A DNA stretch of 64,000 nucleotides from Neobacillus driksii (GCF_013409995.1 NZ_JACCBX010000001.1:556932-620931); one strand, 5' to 3'. Positions 26,771 through 36,158 are shown, counted from the first letter of the stretch. Notes: generated by a model from the letters alone, not told the origin. Made by a program: numbers and translations.

Positions 26771-27934
26771 ATGCAAAATTTTACGTTTTGGAATCCAACC
26801 AAATTAATTTTTGGAAAAGGACAGCTTGAACAATTAAAATCTGAAATCCCTCGTTATGGAAAGAAAGTGCTTGTGGTTTACGGCGGTGGCAGCATTAAGC
26901 GCAGCGGTCTTTATGACAATGTGATTAACTTGTTGAATGAAATCGACGCACAGGTGTTTGAACTGCCTGGTGTTGAACCGAATCCACGGATTACAACAGC
27001 CCGTAAAGGGGTGGAAATCTGTAAAAGCGAGGGTATAGATGTACTCTTAGCTGTCGGTGGCGGCAGTGTTATTGATTGTACGAAGTTAATTGCAGCAGGT
27101 GCAAAGTATGACGGTGACGCATGGGACCTGGTTACTAGAAAAGCAGTGGTAAATGAAGCATTGCCATTTGGGACAGTCCTTACCTTAGCGGCTACTGGTT
27201 CAGAAATGAACTCAGGCTCCGTTATTACCAATTGGGAGACAAATGAAAAATATGGGTGGGGAAGTCCGTTTACGTTCCCGAAATTCTCGATTTTGGATCC
27301 TGTACATACTTTTTCCGTTCCACGGGATCAAACCATATATGGAATTGTCGATATGATGTCCCATGTTTTAGAGCATTATTTTCATTTGGAAGAGAATACA
27401 TTATTCCAGGATCGTATGTGTGAATCATTACTCATTACGGTTATGGAAACAGCACCTAAATTGCTTGAAAATCTCGAAAGCTATGAACATCGAGCTACCA
27501 TCCTTTATAGCGGAACAATGGCTTTAAACGGTATCTTAAATATGGGCTATCGAGGTGATTGGGCTACACATAATTTAGAACATGCCGTATCAGCGGTTTA
27601 TGATATCCCACATGGCGGAGGTCTGGCAATTTTATTCCCACACTGGATGAAACATAACCTTAAGGTAAAACCAGAGCGTTTTAAACAGCTTGCTGTAAGA
27701 GTCTTTGGGGTGGATCCAGAAGGAAAAACTGCTGAAGAAGCAGGCCTTGAAGGAATACAAAAATTACGTGAATACTGGAACAGTATCGGTGCACCAGAGC
27801 GACTAGCAGACTATAACATCGATGACAGCAAACTAGAACTCATGGCAGACAGAGCAATGGTCTACGGCGAATTCGGAAACTTTGCAAAACTAAATAGAGA
27901 AGACGTGTTAGCCATTTATCGTGAGTCACTTTAA
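26771..27934 (+). CDS. yugJ: Iron-containing NAD(P)H-dependent alcohol dehydrogenase (YugJ/YugK, butanol dehydrogenase-like)
   Basis: Group III alcohol dehydrogenase of 387 residues. The nucleotide-binding G-G-G-S-V-I-D is near residue 98. The metal ligands are Asp and His in D-M-M-S-H-V-L-E-H near 197 and His residues in H-N-L-E-H-A-V-S and D-I-P-H-G-G-G near 267-283. It interconverts aldehydes and alcohols. The ATG at 26771 has GGAAAGGATG upstream and matches the family start (N-F-T-F-W-N-P-T-K). The ORF extension to 26717 is rejected. yugJ versus yugK cannot be decided. Confidence 0.85.
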   Translation: MQNFTFWNPTKLIFGKGQLEQLKSEIPRYGKKVLVVYGGGSIKRSGLYDNVINLLNEIDAQVFELPGVEPNPRITTARKGVEICKSEGIDVLLAVGGGSVIDCTKLIAAGAKYDGDAWDLVTRKAVVNEALPFGTVLTLAATGSEMNSGSVITNWETNEKYGWGSPFTFPKFSILDPVHTFSVPRDQTIYGIVDMMSHVLEHYFHLEENTLFQDRMCESLLITVMETAPKLLENLESYEHRATILYSGTMALNGILNMGYRGDWATHNLEHAVSAVYDIPHGGGLAILFPHWMKHNLKVKPERFKQLAVRVFGVDPEGKTAEEAGLEGIQKLREYWNSIGAPERLADYNIDDSKLELMADRAMVYGEFGNFAKLNREDVLAIYRESL

Positions 27935-27974
27935 ACAGAAGACTATTTTAAACGTTAAATGTTGATTTTGCACC

Positions 27975-28226
27975 CTGTTGATTGGAGCGGAAGGCACGAA
28001 GACTCCTCGAAAATGCTATCGCATTTTCTTCGTGCGTGGGCAGATTCGAGGAAGTAAATCAATGTCCTGCGGGAGTACGGGGCTGGGGAGACCCCACAGG
28101 CGCTTCAGCGCCGAGGAGGCTCCCCGCACGCCCGCGGAAAGCGAAGTGTCTCGTGACAGGCAGAGACGGCCTGTCCCTGCGGTGATTATTCAAAGAAGCT
28201 TTCCTTAGTGGAGCGGAAATCAACAG
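27975..28226 (+). repeat. Family A repeat copy 3, interrupted by two insertions
   Basis: Same boundaries as copies 1 and 2 (CTGTTGATT ... AATCAACAG), with centre GGCGCTTCAGCGCC at 28099-28112. It is 252 bp long because of two extra blocks. One is 28007-28067 (61 bp, flanked by TCC on both sides, with the internal hairpin GAAAATGC-TATC-GCATTTTC). The other is 28149-28208 (60 bp, with GACAGGC / GCCTGTC). The blocks split the 134-bp unit at two nearly symmetrical places. Confidence 0.8.
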
Positions 28227-28253
28227 GCCAATTTAACAAAGCTATTCAAAACG

Positions 28254-28288
28254 GAACGGGCACTTTTTGGTGTTCGTTTCTTTTTTTC
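28254..28288 (+). terminator. Terminator downstream of repeat A3
   Basis: Stem of ten pairs including G-T wobble (GAACGGGCAC with GTGTTCGTTT), followed by a C and T7. It can end the yugJ transcript after the repeat. The remaining stretch to the pgi start shows no other feature. Confidence 0.6.
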
Positions 28289-28417
28289 GACAAAATATGT
28301 AGAATGTAAAAAAAATGGCGAAAATGGGTACGCTTACAAGGGGAGCCCCTTCTTGATAATCTGTCCAGCATTGGTTAAAGTGAGAATTGAAAATAAATTT
28401 ATTGGAGGATTACATAC

Positions 28418-29764
28418 ATGACACACATACGTTTTGATTACTCAAAAGCGTTAACCTTCTTCGCAGAACATGAAATTACATACTTACGTGATGCCGTAAA
28501 GGTTGCACATCATTCGCTTCATGAGCAGACAGGTGCAGGAAGTGACTTTTTAGGCTGGATTGACCTTCCAACAAACTACGATAAAGAAGAGTTCTCACGA
28601 ATTAAAAAGGCAGCGGAAAAAATTAAATCCGATTCAGATGTTCTTTTAGTAATCGGAATTGGCGGTTCCTATTTAGGAGCAAGAGCGGCAATTGAAATGT
28701 TGCAGCATAGCTTCTACAATGCCCTTCCAAAAGAGAAGCGTAAAACACCTCAAATTATATTTGTAGGTAATAACATTAGTTCCACATATATGAGAGATGT
28801 TATGGACCTGCTTGATGGAAAAGACTTCTCAGTAAATGTTATTTCCAAGTCAGGAACAACAACAGAACCTGCGATTGCCTTTAGGATCTTCCGTAAGCTT
28901 CTTGAGGAGAAATATGGTGTCGAAGAAGCACGTAAGAGAATATATGCTACAACGGACAAGGCAAGAGGTGCACTGAAGACTTTAGCCACCGAAGAAGGTT
29001 ATGAATCATTTGTGATTGCCGATGATATTGGCGGACGTTACTCTGTACTTACAGCGGTAGGATTATTGCCAATTGCTGTCAGTGGGGCTGATATTGATAA
29101 AATGATGCAGGGGGCTGCGAAAGCACAAGAAGAGTACAGCACTTCTGAGCTTGAAGAAAACCAAGCCTACCAATATGCGGCTGTAAGAAATGCGCTTTAT
29201 AATAAAGGGAAAACCATTGAAATGCTAATCAATTATGAGCCAGGACTTCAGTACTTTTCTGAATGGTGGAAGCAGTTATTTGGAGAAAGTGAAGGAAAAG
29301 ACCAAAAAGGTATCTACCCTTCTTCTGCTAACTTCTCAACCGATCTACATTCTTTAGGACAATATGTACAAGAAGGTCGCCGTGATTTGTTCGAGACCGT
29401 CATTAAGGTTGAAAAACCACGCCATGAATTGACGATTGAAGAAGCTGAAAGTGATTTAGATGGTTTAAATTATCTTGCAGGACAATCCGTAGACTTTGTA
29501 AACAATAAAGCATTCCAAGGTACCATGCTTGCACATACTGATGGAGGCGTACCAAATTTAATCGTATCCATTCCTGAAATGGATGAATACACATTTGGCT
29601 ACCTCGTCTATTTCTTCGAAAAGGCTTGTGCAATGAGTGGATACTTACTAGGCGTCAATCCTTTCGACCAGCCGGGAGTTGAGGCTTACAAAGTAAACAT
29701 GTTCGCCTTGTTAGGAAAGCCAGGATTTGAAGAAAAGAAAGCAGAACTTGAAAGAAGACTTTAA
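28418..29764 (+). CDS. pgi: Glucose-6-phosphate isomerase
   Basis: Cytosolic glycolytic enzyme of 448 residues that interconverts glucose-6-P and fructose-6-P. Signatures seen are [11 protein letters not shown] near residue 142 (sugar phosphate binding) and the second PGI motif [17 protein letters not shown] near 297. The length is that of the bacterial type. TTGGAGGAT precedes the ATG. It is a single gene with a strong terminator; in B. subtilis pgi lies in the same yug region. Confidence 0.95.
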   Translation: MTHIRFDYSKALTFFAEHEITYLRDAVKVAHHSLHEQTGAGSDFLGWIDLPTNYDKEEFSRIKKAAEKIKSDSDVLLVIGIGGSYLGARAAIEMLQHSFYNALPKEKRKTPQIIFVGNNISSTYMRDVMDLLDGKDFSVNVISKSGTTTEPAIAFRIFRKLLEEKYGVEEARKRIYATTDKARGALKTLATEEGYESFVIADDIGGRYSVLTAVGLLPIAVSGADIDKMMQGAAKAQEEYSTSELEENQAYQYAAVRNALYNKGKTIEMLINYEPGLQYFSEWWKQLFGESEGKDQKGIYPSSANFSTDLHSLGQYVQEGRRDLFETVIKVEKPRHELTIEEAESDLDGLNYLAGQSVDFVNNKAFQGTMLAHTDGGVPNLIVSIPEMDEYTFGYLVYFFEKACAMSGYLLGVNPFDQPGVEAYKVNMFALLGKPGFEEKKAELERRL

Positions 29765-29768
29765 TAAA

Positions 29769-29808
29769 AAAATAGAGTACTGAGAAATTCAGTACTCTAT
29801 TTTTTGTT
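29769..29808 (+). terminator. Terminator of pgi
   Basis: AATAGAGTACTGA / TCAGTACTCTATT 13-bp perfect stem with T6. Confidence 0.9.
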
Positions 29809-29852
29809 TTTTGGGAAAACTAATAAATAATGATGAAAAAGGGGGCTGTATG

Positions 29853-30257
29853 ATGATTGAAATACCATCAAGTGTAGAAGGTAAACAGTTTGATTTGTAT
29901 AAGCTCGAACAAATGCTAAAGCCAATCGGATATTCAATCGGAGGTAACTGGGATTATGATCACGGTGCCTTTGATTACAAAATAAATGATGAAGTTGGCT
30001 ATCAGTTTTTAAGGCTGCCGTTTTCAGCCATAGATGGTCAGCTAGATGCACGCAACTGTAGAGTAGAGCTTGGAAGGCCATTCCTGTTGTCCCATAAGTA
30101 TCAAATCGGTCTTGATGACCATATCAGTGCAGGGACCTTAAAACAGTTCTCTGAACCGGTTGATAAGGATGCCAGTTTTCCTGAACAGTATATTGAAACA
30201 GGAAAAGTTCTTGTCAAAGAACTTGAATCGATATTGAGTTCTGACCAACTCTCATAG
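29853..30257 (+). CDS. yugN: YugN-like protein
   Basis: Cytosolic protein of 134 residues resembling the YugN-like family, with W-D-Y-D-H-G-A-F-D-Y and D-G-Q-L-D-A-R-N central motifs. The function is unknown. Two ATG codons in a row (29850, 29853) follow AAAAAGGGGG; 29853 gives the better spacing. B. subtilis yugN likewise lies near pgi (yugL). Confidence 0.75.
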   Translation: MIEIPSSVEGKQFDLYKLEQMLKPIGYSIGGNWDYDHGAFDYKINDEVGYQFLRLPFSAIDGQLDARNCRVELGRPFLLSHKYQIGLDDHISAGTLKQFSEPVDKDASFPEQYIETGKVLVKELESILSSDQLS

Positions 30258-30407
30258 AAGAGGAATATTGAACTAGTATAATGTTCACGAAAGTTACAAT
30301 TATTTTTATGTAGACTACTTGTTTTAAAGTGAAAAATTTCTTAAATTAAGGTTAATAATATAAATATGTTATAAACATGAAAAGAGGTCAGAGCTGTGGA
30401 GACGAGC

Positions 30408-30560
30408 ATGAACTATTTGTTATCTGATATTGAAAAAACCAGAATTGAAATGATTGAATTAGCTCAACAATATGGATATTCAAACCCAAATGTTGTTCAA
30501 TGCAGCCAAAAGCTCGATTTTCTTTTAAATGTTTTCGAAAATAAACAGATAAAACACTAA
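30408..30560 (+). CDS. Spo0E-family aspartyl-phosphate phosphatase
   Basis: Two-helix protein of 50 residues with the family signature S-Q-K-L-D at residues 33-37 and the N-terminal helix I-E-K-T-R-I-E-M-I-E-L-A. Spo0E-type phosphatases remove phosphate from Spo0A~P and delay sporulation. The ATG at 30408 has GTGGAG upstream; an in-frame GTG at 30396 with AAAGAGGT ahead of it is an alternative and would add four residues. It is monocistronic with its own terminator. Confidence 0.8.
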   Translation: MNYLLSDIEKTRIEMIELAQQYGYSNPNVVQCSQKLDFLLNVFENKQIKH

Positions 30561-30567
30561 ATTCATA

Positions 30568-30605
30568 AGAAATACCTTCCATTAACCTGGAAGGTATTTT
30601 TTATT
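30568..30605 (+). terminator. Terminator of the Spo0E-like gene
   Basis: AATACCTTCC / GGAAGGTATT stem and T6. Confidence 0.85.
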
Positions 30606-30704
30606 GACCGCTCGTTTAGGAAAACTAATCTTTAAAAGGAATAATTTCCTTCCCATATGCAAACTTTATTAAACAAGAGAAAGAAGGCTTACGAGGTGTA
30701 ATGA

Positions 30705-32378
30705 GTGTTCACTGATAAGAAAAAAGAGCTAAGATGGATCCTTTTTGCTTTGCTAATTTTAACACTATATCTCTCCCCACTCTTTATTCTCCAAGAAAAT
30801 GCTCATATACGTGTTCATGATAACTTGGATTCGAATTTAGCATGGTACAAAGTTCTTGCAAAGAGCGGTCAAATGTTTGGGGATGTGGATGCGGTAATAC
30901 CCCAAATTATTAACGGGGTACCAAGAAATGCGTTTGGAACGGAATACAGTATTATTGTCTGGCTTTATGCGTTGTTTCCAACCATGATTGCTTATGGTCT
31001 CAGTCAAGCTTTAACCAGGGTTGTGGCATTTATAGGAATGTATTTACTCTTAAAAAAGCATTTCCTTCCTGGCGAAAAATGGGGATTCCTGCAAGTATGT
31101 GTTTCGCTGGCATTTGCCTTAACCCCCTTTTGGCCATCAGGTATGCTCAGTACTTTGGGAATGCCGCTCGCACTGTGGGCTTTCCTTAATATCCGAAATG
31201 GAGAAGGCACAAAAAAAGATTACCTTGTCCTTACGTTAATTCCTTTTTACGCTAGCATAGTATTAGGTTTTTTCTTTTTCTTAAGCGCAATGGGAATCTT
31301 TTGGCTCACGGATGTTCTTAGAGGAAAGGGCTGGAATCTTCGTTTCTTTTTATCTATTGCCTATATGACTTGTATTTTTATGCTCGTTGAGTATCGGTTG
31401 GTTAATTCCTTTTTATTTTTGACGGAACCAAATAGCCGCGATGAATATTTTCATGCCTACTTACCCTTATGGAGAGTAGTGCGACTGACCTTTAAAAATT
31501 TTGTTTTAGGACATACGCATGTAATGACTGTACACGGACTGTTTATTCTGCCTGTCATGTTCATAGCACTTTATTTTGTTTATTCCAATAAACGTTGGAA
31601 ACAGGAAAAGCTTTTTGTCTTTTTATTTGGATTAAATTTTTTGTTATCACTATGGTATGCATTTTGGTTTTATAAAGGCTGGTTACCTTTAACGAAGAGA
31701 TTTCATTTTATGGACACCTTCAATTTTGCCCGTTATCACTTTTTAAGACCAATGGTCATATATGCGGGTTTTGCTCTATCCTTAAGAATTCTTACACTTC
31801 AAGGGCGCAGCTGGGCGAATACGGCCAAATGGTTTGCCATCTCGCAAATTCTATTACTTTGTTTATTTAACGATGAGATTATCTATCACAAAAAACCCTC
31901 AGTAGGAGAATTTTATGCCGAGGAACTATTTACAGAGATAAAAGAACACATTGGTGATGAACAAAAAAATTACCGGGTAGCCAGTATTGGCATTCATCCC
32001 GCGATATCCCAGTATAATGGCTTTTATACATTGGATACCTATAATAACTTTTACCCATTAACCTACAAACACCAATTCAGGAAAATAATTGATACGGAGT
32101 TAGCAAAAAATAAAACAATCCGCAAATACTTTGATCAGTGGGGTGGCCGCTGTTACATCTTTACTGCACAGCTCGGAAAAAAATATATGATTAAAAAGGA
32201 CTCCAAACGGAAATTAAAAAATCTGCAATTAAATACGACTGTATTTAAAGAAATGGGTGGTAAATACATACTTTCTGCACTGCCTATTGCTAACTCAGAG
32301 AGGATTCAACTAAAACTGGATAAGGTATTTGAATCGAAAAAATCTGCATGGAAGATTTATTTATACAAGACTTTGTAA
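30705..32378 (+). CDS. ykoS: Polytopic GT-C-like membrane protein (YkoS/DUF6044 type)
   Basis: Membrane protein of 557 residues with about ten transmembrane helices in residues 10-395, then an extracytoplasmic C-terminal domain. The first loop carries H-I-R-V-H-D-N-L-D-S-N, a YfhO/YkoS-like acidic loop. The start is GTG at 30705 with GAGGTG 6 nt upstream. It is followed by a GT2 enzyme and a GtrA protein. Together these form the three parts of a known glycosylation scheme: lipid-linked sugar synthesis, flipping, and transfer outside. The acceptor is not known. Confidence 0.7.
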   Translation: MFTDKKKELRWILFALLILTLYLSPLFILQENAHIRVHDNLDSNLAWYKVLAKSGQMFGDVDAVIPQIINGVPRNAFGTEYSIIVWLYALFPTMIAYGLSQALTRVVAFIGMYLLLKKHFLPGEKWGFLQVCVSLAFALTPFWPSGMLSTLGMPLALWAFLNIRNGEGTKKDYLVLTLIPFYASIVLGFFFFLSAMGIFWLTDVLRGKGWNLRFFLSIAYMTCIFMLVEYRLVNSFLFLTEPNSRDEYFHAYLPLWRVVRLTFKNFVLGHTHVMTVHGLFILPVMFIALYFVYSNKRWKQEKLFVFLFGLNFLLSLWYAFWFYKGWLPLTKRFHFMDTFNFARYHFLRPMVIYAGFALSLRILTLQGRSWANTAKWFAISQILLLCLFNDEIIYHKKPSVGEFYAEELFTEIKEHIGDEQKNYRVASIGIHPAISQYNGFYTLDTYNNFYPLTYKHQFRKIIDTELAKNKTIRKYFDQWGGRCYIFTAQLGKKYMIKKDSKRKLKNLQLNTTVFKEMGGKYILSALPIANSERIQLKLDKVFESKKSAWKIYLYKTL

Positions 32379-32397
32379 GCATCGGGGGTTATAACGG

Positions 32398-33435
32398 ATG
32401 ATTGAACCTGTCCTGACGATTGTTGTGCCTTGTTATAATGAAGAAGAAGTATTACCTGAAACGATTAATCAGCTCGATCAGCTTGTAAAACAGTTAATAA
32501 GCGAACAGCTCGTTTCCAACACAACGAAAATCTTGTTTGTGGATGATGGGAGTAAGGACCGAACCTGGGAAATGATTTATAAAGCAGGATTAAGAAATGA
32601 GCATGTCCGAGGTTTAAAACTATCAAGAAATGTGGGCCATCAAAACGCGTTATTAGCAGGCTTGTTCGCTGCTAAGGAGATTTCAGATTGTGTTGTTTCT
32701 ATCGATGCTGACCTACAAGATGACATTGAGGTTATTCGTGAATTTATCCATAAATTTAATGAAGGCAATGAGATTGTTTACGGCGTCCGAAAGCGCCGGG
32801 ACACAGACACCTTTTTTAAGCGGAGCACGGCACAAGGTTTTTATAAGATGATGAAAAAAATGGGTGTCGATCTTGTTTATAACCATGCGGATTTTCGTTT
32901 AATGAGTAAACGGGCAGTAATGGAATTAGAACAATTTAAAGAAGTAAATCTTTTTTTACGCGGAATTGTTCCACTCCTCGGATTTCGCTCAAGTTTCGTT
33001 TACTATGATCGTAAAGAAAGACAAGCAGGTGAAACGAAGTATCCATTAAAAAAAATGCTTGCATTTGCTTTTGATGGAATTACATCTTTTTCTGTTTCGC
33101 CGATTCGGTTTGTATTATTTATCGGGTTTGTTTCCTTTTTCTTAAGTCTGTTATTTGGCTTATACTTCTTAATGTTAAAGGCATTAGGGGATACCCAGAC
33201 AGGCTGGACTTCACTCATCACTTCTATCTGGTTAATCGGCGGCTTACAGTTGATTGCGATAGGGCTTATAGGAGAGTATGTGGGGAAAATTTATAAAGAA
33301 TCAAAGCAGCGCCCTAAGTTTATCATTGATATCGATACCTTTTCAATGCCGCTCACAAGGCACCATTTAATTAGAAACAACACGGAGGAGGAATTTTATA
33401 CTATTGAACATAGGAAAGTATCTGAGACCAACTAA
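32398..33435 (+). CDS. ykoT: GT2 polyprenyl-phosphate glycosyltransferase (YkoT/CsbB type)
   Basis: Enzyme of 345 residues: an N-terminal GT2 domain (V-V-P-C-Y-N-E-E near residue 9, D-X-D motif in S-I-D-A-D-L-Q-D-D near 101, Q-A-G-E-T-K-Y near 210) and two C-terminal transmembrane helices (about 235-257 and 268-292). It would make undecaprenyl-phosphate sugar on the inner face. It starts 19 nt after the YkoS-type gene. Its end overlaps the gtrA start by 32 nt, suggesting coupled translation. Confidence 0.85.
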   Translation: MIEPVLTIVVPCYNEEEVLPETINQLDQLVKQLISEQLVSNTTKILFVDDGSKDRTWEMIYKAGLRNEHVRGLKLSRNVGHQNALLAGLFAAKEISDCVVSIDADLQDDIEVIREFIHKFNEGNEIVYGVRKRRDTDTFFKRSTAQGFYKMMKKMGVDLVYNHADFRLMSKRAVMELEQFKEVNLFLRGIVPLLGFRSSFVYYDRKERQAGETKYPLKKMLAFAFDGITSFSVSPIRFVLFIGFVSFFLSLLFGLYFLMLKALGDTQTGWTSLITSIWLIGGLQLIAIGLIGEYVGKIYKESKQRPKFIIDIDTFSMPLTRHHLIRNNTEEEFYTIEHRKVSETN

Positions 33436-33835
33436 TACACTATTTCGTTTTCTGATGGTTGGGATAATAAATACTTGTGTTGGTTTATTTATCACTTTTT
33501 TACTTCTAAATATTGTGAATTTATCCTACTGGTCTTCTACCTTTGCCGGCAATACAGCGGGCGCATTCACAAGTTATTGGTTAAACCGATCGTATACTTT
33601 CAATAGCCGTGTCTCCGTTCAACGAGGAATGCCTAGATTTTTTACCATCATTTTTGTCTGCTATTTTGGCTCCTATTTCTTTAGCGAAAAGCTATTGGTT
33701 TGGGTTAACCAATTTCATTTATTAAATACTACTGTCGAACAAAATGTTGCTGTTCTAGTTGGAAGTGTACTATATACCATAAGTAATTACATAGGGCAGA
33801 AATATTTTGTATTTAATACTGTAAAAACTGCTTAA
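33404..33835 (+). CDS. GtrA-family flippase-like membrane protein
   Basis: Protein of 143 residues with four transmembrane helices. The GtrA pattern (F-L-M-V-G-I-I-N-T, F-X-L-N-R-X-Y-T-F-like S-Y-W-L-N-R-S-Y-T-F-N, and a C-terminal Q-K-Y-F-V-F) is clear. GtrA proteins are thought to move lipid-linked sugars across the membrane. The only in-frame start is TTG at 33404, preceded by GGAGGAGG at a rather long spacing. It is the last gene of the trio; a terminator follows. Confidence 0.8.
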   Translation: MNIGKYLRPTNTLFRFLMVGIINTCVGLFITFLLLNIVNLSYWSSTFAGNTAGAFTSYWLNRSYTFNSRVSVQRGMPRFFTIIFVCYFGSYFFSEKLLVWVNQFHLLNTTVEQNVAVLVGSVLYTISNYIGQKYFVFNTVKTA

Positions 33836-33870
33836 AGAGTTTTCTTATATAAAGAAAACTCTTTTTTTAA
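33836..33870 (+). terminator. Terminator of the glycosylation trio
   Basis: AGAGTTTTCTT / AAGAAAACTCT stem followed by T7. Confidence 0.85.
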
Positions 33871-33948
33871 AATAAAAGTGGTACAAACCCTCTTTCCTGA
33901 ATAAAAATTGATAGACAGGCTTCTATTAAGATTCAGGGAGAGATTACA

Positions 33949-34575
33949 ATGAATGTATTTTTGAGTTATATTTTACTAGGATTGTCACTTGCTGCTCCGA
34001 TTGGTCCGATTAATGCGGCTCAAATTGATAAGGGAATTAGACATGGTTTTATGCATTCATGGCTTATTGGGGTAGGGGCTGTTGTAGCAGATGGTGTTTA
34101 TATGTTGGTTGTTTATATGGGAGTTGTACACCTTCTTGAAACTCCTTTTATGAAAACTTTTTTGTGGTTATTTGGCTGCTTTGTTTTAATGTATACGGGA
34201 ATTGAAACCATGCTTTCCGCAAATAAGGTGAAAATCGGAGAAAAAAGGAAGGATGAACCACTAGTAAGATCTTTTTTAGCCGGTTTCTTTATGTCGATAT
34301 CCAATCCGTTGACGATTTTATTTTGGCTTGGGATTTATGGCTCTGTTCTAGCCAAGACAGCGGCGACCTATGAAACGAGTCAGCTAATCCTTTATAGCAG
34401 TGCCATCTTTATCGGATTACTACTATGGGATATCACAATGGCAGGTATTGCGAGTAATTTCCGTAAATATTTAACTTCCCGGCTGCTTGTAGGGATTTCA
34501 CTTTTATCTGGAATATCATTGATTGGATTTGGTATTTACTTTGGGTTTCAAGCATTCAATGTATTATTTGGATAA
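33949..34575 (+). CDS. LysE-family amino-acid exporter
   Basis: Protein of 208 residues with six predicted transmembrane helices. The LysE/RhtB motif G-L-S-L-A-A-P-I-G-P-I-N is near residues 12-23 and S-N-P-L-T-I-L-F-W near 118. It probably exports an amino acid or analogue. It is convergent with an amino-acid permease; both are single genes. GGGAGAG precedes the ATG. Confidence 0.85.
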   Translation: MNVFLSYILLGLSLAAPIGPINAAQIDKGIRHGFMHSWLIGVGAVVADGVYMLVVYMGVVHLLETPFMKTFLWLFGCFVLMYTGIETMLSANKVKIGEKRKDEPLVRSFLAGFFMSISNPLTILFWLGIYGSVLAKTAATYETSQLILYSSAIFIGLLLWDITMAGIASNFRKYLTSRLLVGISLLSGISLIGFGIYFGFQAFNVLFG

Positions 34576-34576
34576 C

Positions 34577-34607
34577 AAAAAAAGCCAGCAGAGTAAACGC
34601 TGGCAAT
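34577..34607. terminator. Terminator between the LysE-type and permease genes
   Basis: GCCAGC / GCTGGC stem. The T7 run is on the minus strand, so it mainly serves the permease. Confidence 0.7.
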
Positions 34608-34614
34608 CAGAATT

Positions 34615-35976
34615 TTAAGCGGTCGGCCAAGGACTAAAAACCTTTCCTTTTTTCTTTTTCTTTTTCCATTTAAGATTCATGATCAAGGTTATGCAGCCAA
34701 TAATACCAACGAATGCTAGGCTGATAAAGAAGCCTGGCCTGCTTGTGCCATGGAATAATGTACCGCTGACTGCAATTAATATGAACAATATACCTAATGA
34801 GTATTTTATTTTATCCTTCGCTGTGACCTCTAATAGTTTCCACGATGACGCTAAAATAAATATCCAATTGTAGAGGAGCATGAGCCCGGCAGCAGTCGTA
34901 ATGTACTCATATACCTGCCCCGGCATCAGTAATGCACTTACAATCGATGCTGATATACCAAGTACGGTAATGAGCAAAGTAGGGATAGGAACCTTTAATT
35001 TTCCTTGTTTGCAAAATAAACCAGGTGCGTCTCCTTCTTCAGAGAGGGTCACAAGGATGCTGGTAACGGCAAAAAGGGATGCTACCATGGTTGAAAAGCC
35101 AGCAATGATTAAAGCTGCGTTAAAAAGATGTGGAATAAACGTTAAATTGTAATTATCTAACGCGTTAACGAAAGGACTTTTCTCGCCATTAAATTGATTC
35201 CAAGGCACCATTAAGACAGCGAGACCAATTGAGAGCATGTAGATAATCATAAGGGTTAATAACATTACTTTTCCTGCCTTTGGAGCTTCCTTCGGATCTT
35301 TTAACTGTGTAGCCATTAACCCTAATATTTCGATCCCGCCAAATGCATAAAAGGCAAAAATTACACCAGACCATAATCCTAAAACACCGTGTGGGATTAA
35401 GTCCTTTTGGCTATCAGGATATTGAATCGGTCTCTCTCCATCGATAACACCGAATATCGCCAGTAAAGCAATAATCACGAACATTAGTATCGCTGCTATT
35501 TTTAAAATTGCCAGAACATTCTCTAGTTTGTTTAGGATACTTACTCCGATTAGGACCACAACAAGTCCAAGAATGGCATAAATACCAGCAAAAACCCAAA
35601 GTGGAATTTTTGGAAACCAGAAACGGGAGAAAATGGATAGTGCAGTCATTTGACTTCCCATAATTAATACTTCTGACATCCAGTAAACCCATCCGCTGCT
35701 AAAACCGGCCCATCTGCCGAAGGCTTTTTTCGCATAGGAACGAAAACCGCCTTTTAAAGGTTCTTGAGCTGTCATCTTTGCAAGGGCATCGAAGACAAAA
35801 TAGGTTCCAGCAGCTGCAAGAATGAAGGCGATTAAAATGGCCGGTCCAGTCATTTTTATGGCGATACTTGAGCCTAGAAAAAATCCTGTACCAATTGTGC
35901 ACCCCACCCCAAATAATGAAAGCTGCCACCACTTCATATTGCCTTTTTCTTTTGCACCGCTACTCGACTTTCCCAT
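34615..35976 (-). CDS. APC-superfamily amino-acid permease
   Basis: Transporter of 453 residues with twelve predicted transmembrane helices. The first has the unwound APC motif G-C-T-I-G-T-G-F-F-L-G-S near residues 25-36, and helix six contains F-Y-A-F-G-G-I-E. The N-terminus is Lys/Ser-rich and the C-terminus ends in a K-K-K-K-K cluster. The substrate cannot be assigned. Its start overlaps the last 17 nt of a 57-codon gene upstream on the same strand, so the two are probably one operon. Confidence 0.85.
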   Translation of the reverse strand: MGKSSSGAKEKGNMKWWQLSLFGVGCTIGTGFFLGSSIAIKMTGPAILIAFILAAAGTYFVFDALAKMTAQEPLKGGFRSYAKKAFGRWAGFSSGWVYWMSEVLIMGSQMTALSIFSRFWFPKIPLWVFAGIYAILGLVVVLIGVSILNKLENVLAILKIAAILMFVIIALLAIFGVIDGERPIQYPDSQKDLIPHGVLGLWSGVIFAFYAFGGIEILGLMATQLKDPKEAPKAGKVMLLTLMIIYMLSIGLAVLMVPWNQFNGEKSPFVNALDNYNLTFIPHLFNAALIIAGFSTMVASLFAVTSILVTLSEEGDAPGLFCKQGKLKVPIPTLLITVLGISASIVSALLMPGQVYEYITTAAGLMLLYNWIFILASSWKLLEVTAKDKIKYSLGILFILIAVSGTLFHGTSRPGFFISLAFVGIIGCITLIMNLKWKKKKKKGKVFSPWPTA

Positions 35977-36133
35977 TAGTGCTTCTCCCAGTTGCTCCTA
36001 CTGTTTTATCTGTAATTTCCTGATTATTATAGTCAGGGTCATTCTTCCCATGCTGACGATTGGCACCGCCTAAATATACACTTTGATGTTCTTGCTGTTC
36101 TTTTCTGAATTTATCAAAATTTTCATTTACCAT
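35960..36133 (-). CDS. Small hydrophilic protein overlapping the permease start
   Basis: A frame of 57 residues begins M-V-N-E-N-F-D-K-F-R-K-E-Q-Q and has a middle N-D-P-D-Y-N-N segment. GAGGGG lies upstream of the ATG at 36133. It ends 17 nt inside the permease gene in another frame, a typical coupled arrangement. No family was recognised. Asn/Gln/Asp-rich, soluble. Confidence 0.6.
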   Translation of the reverse strand: MVNENFDKFRKEQQEHQSVYLGGANRQHGKNDPDYNNQEITDKTVGATGRSTNGKVE

Positions 36134-36158
36134 GTATGTCCCCTCATTTCCTTTCTAA

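Noticed and set aside
27978..28208. Arg-rich ORFs over repeat A3
   Set aside because: Same reason; no ribosome site and no known protein pattern.
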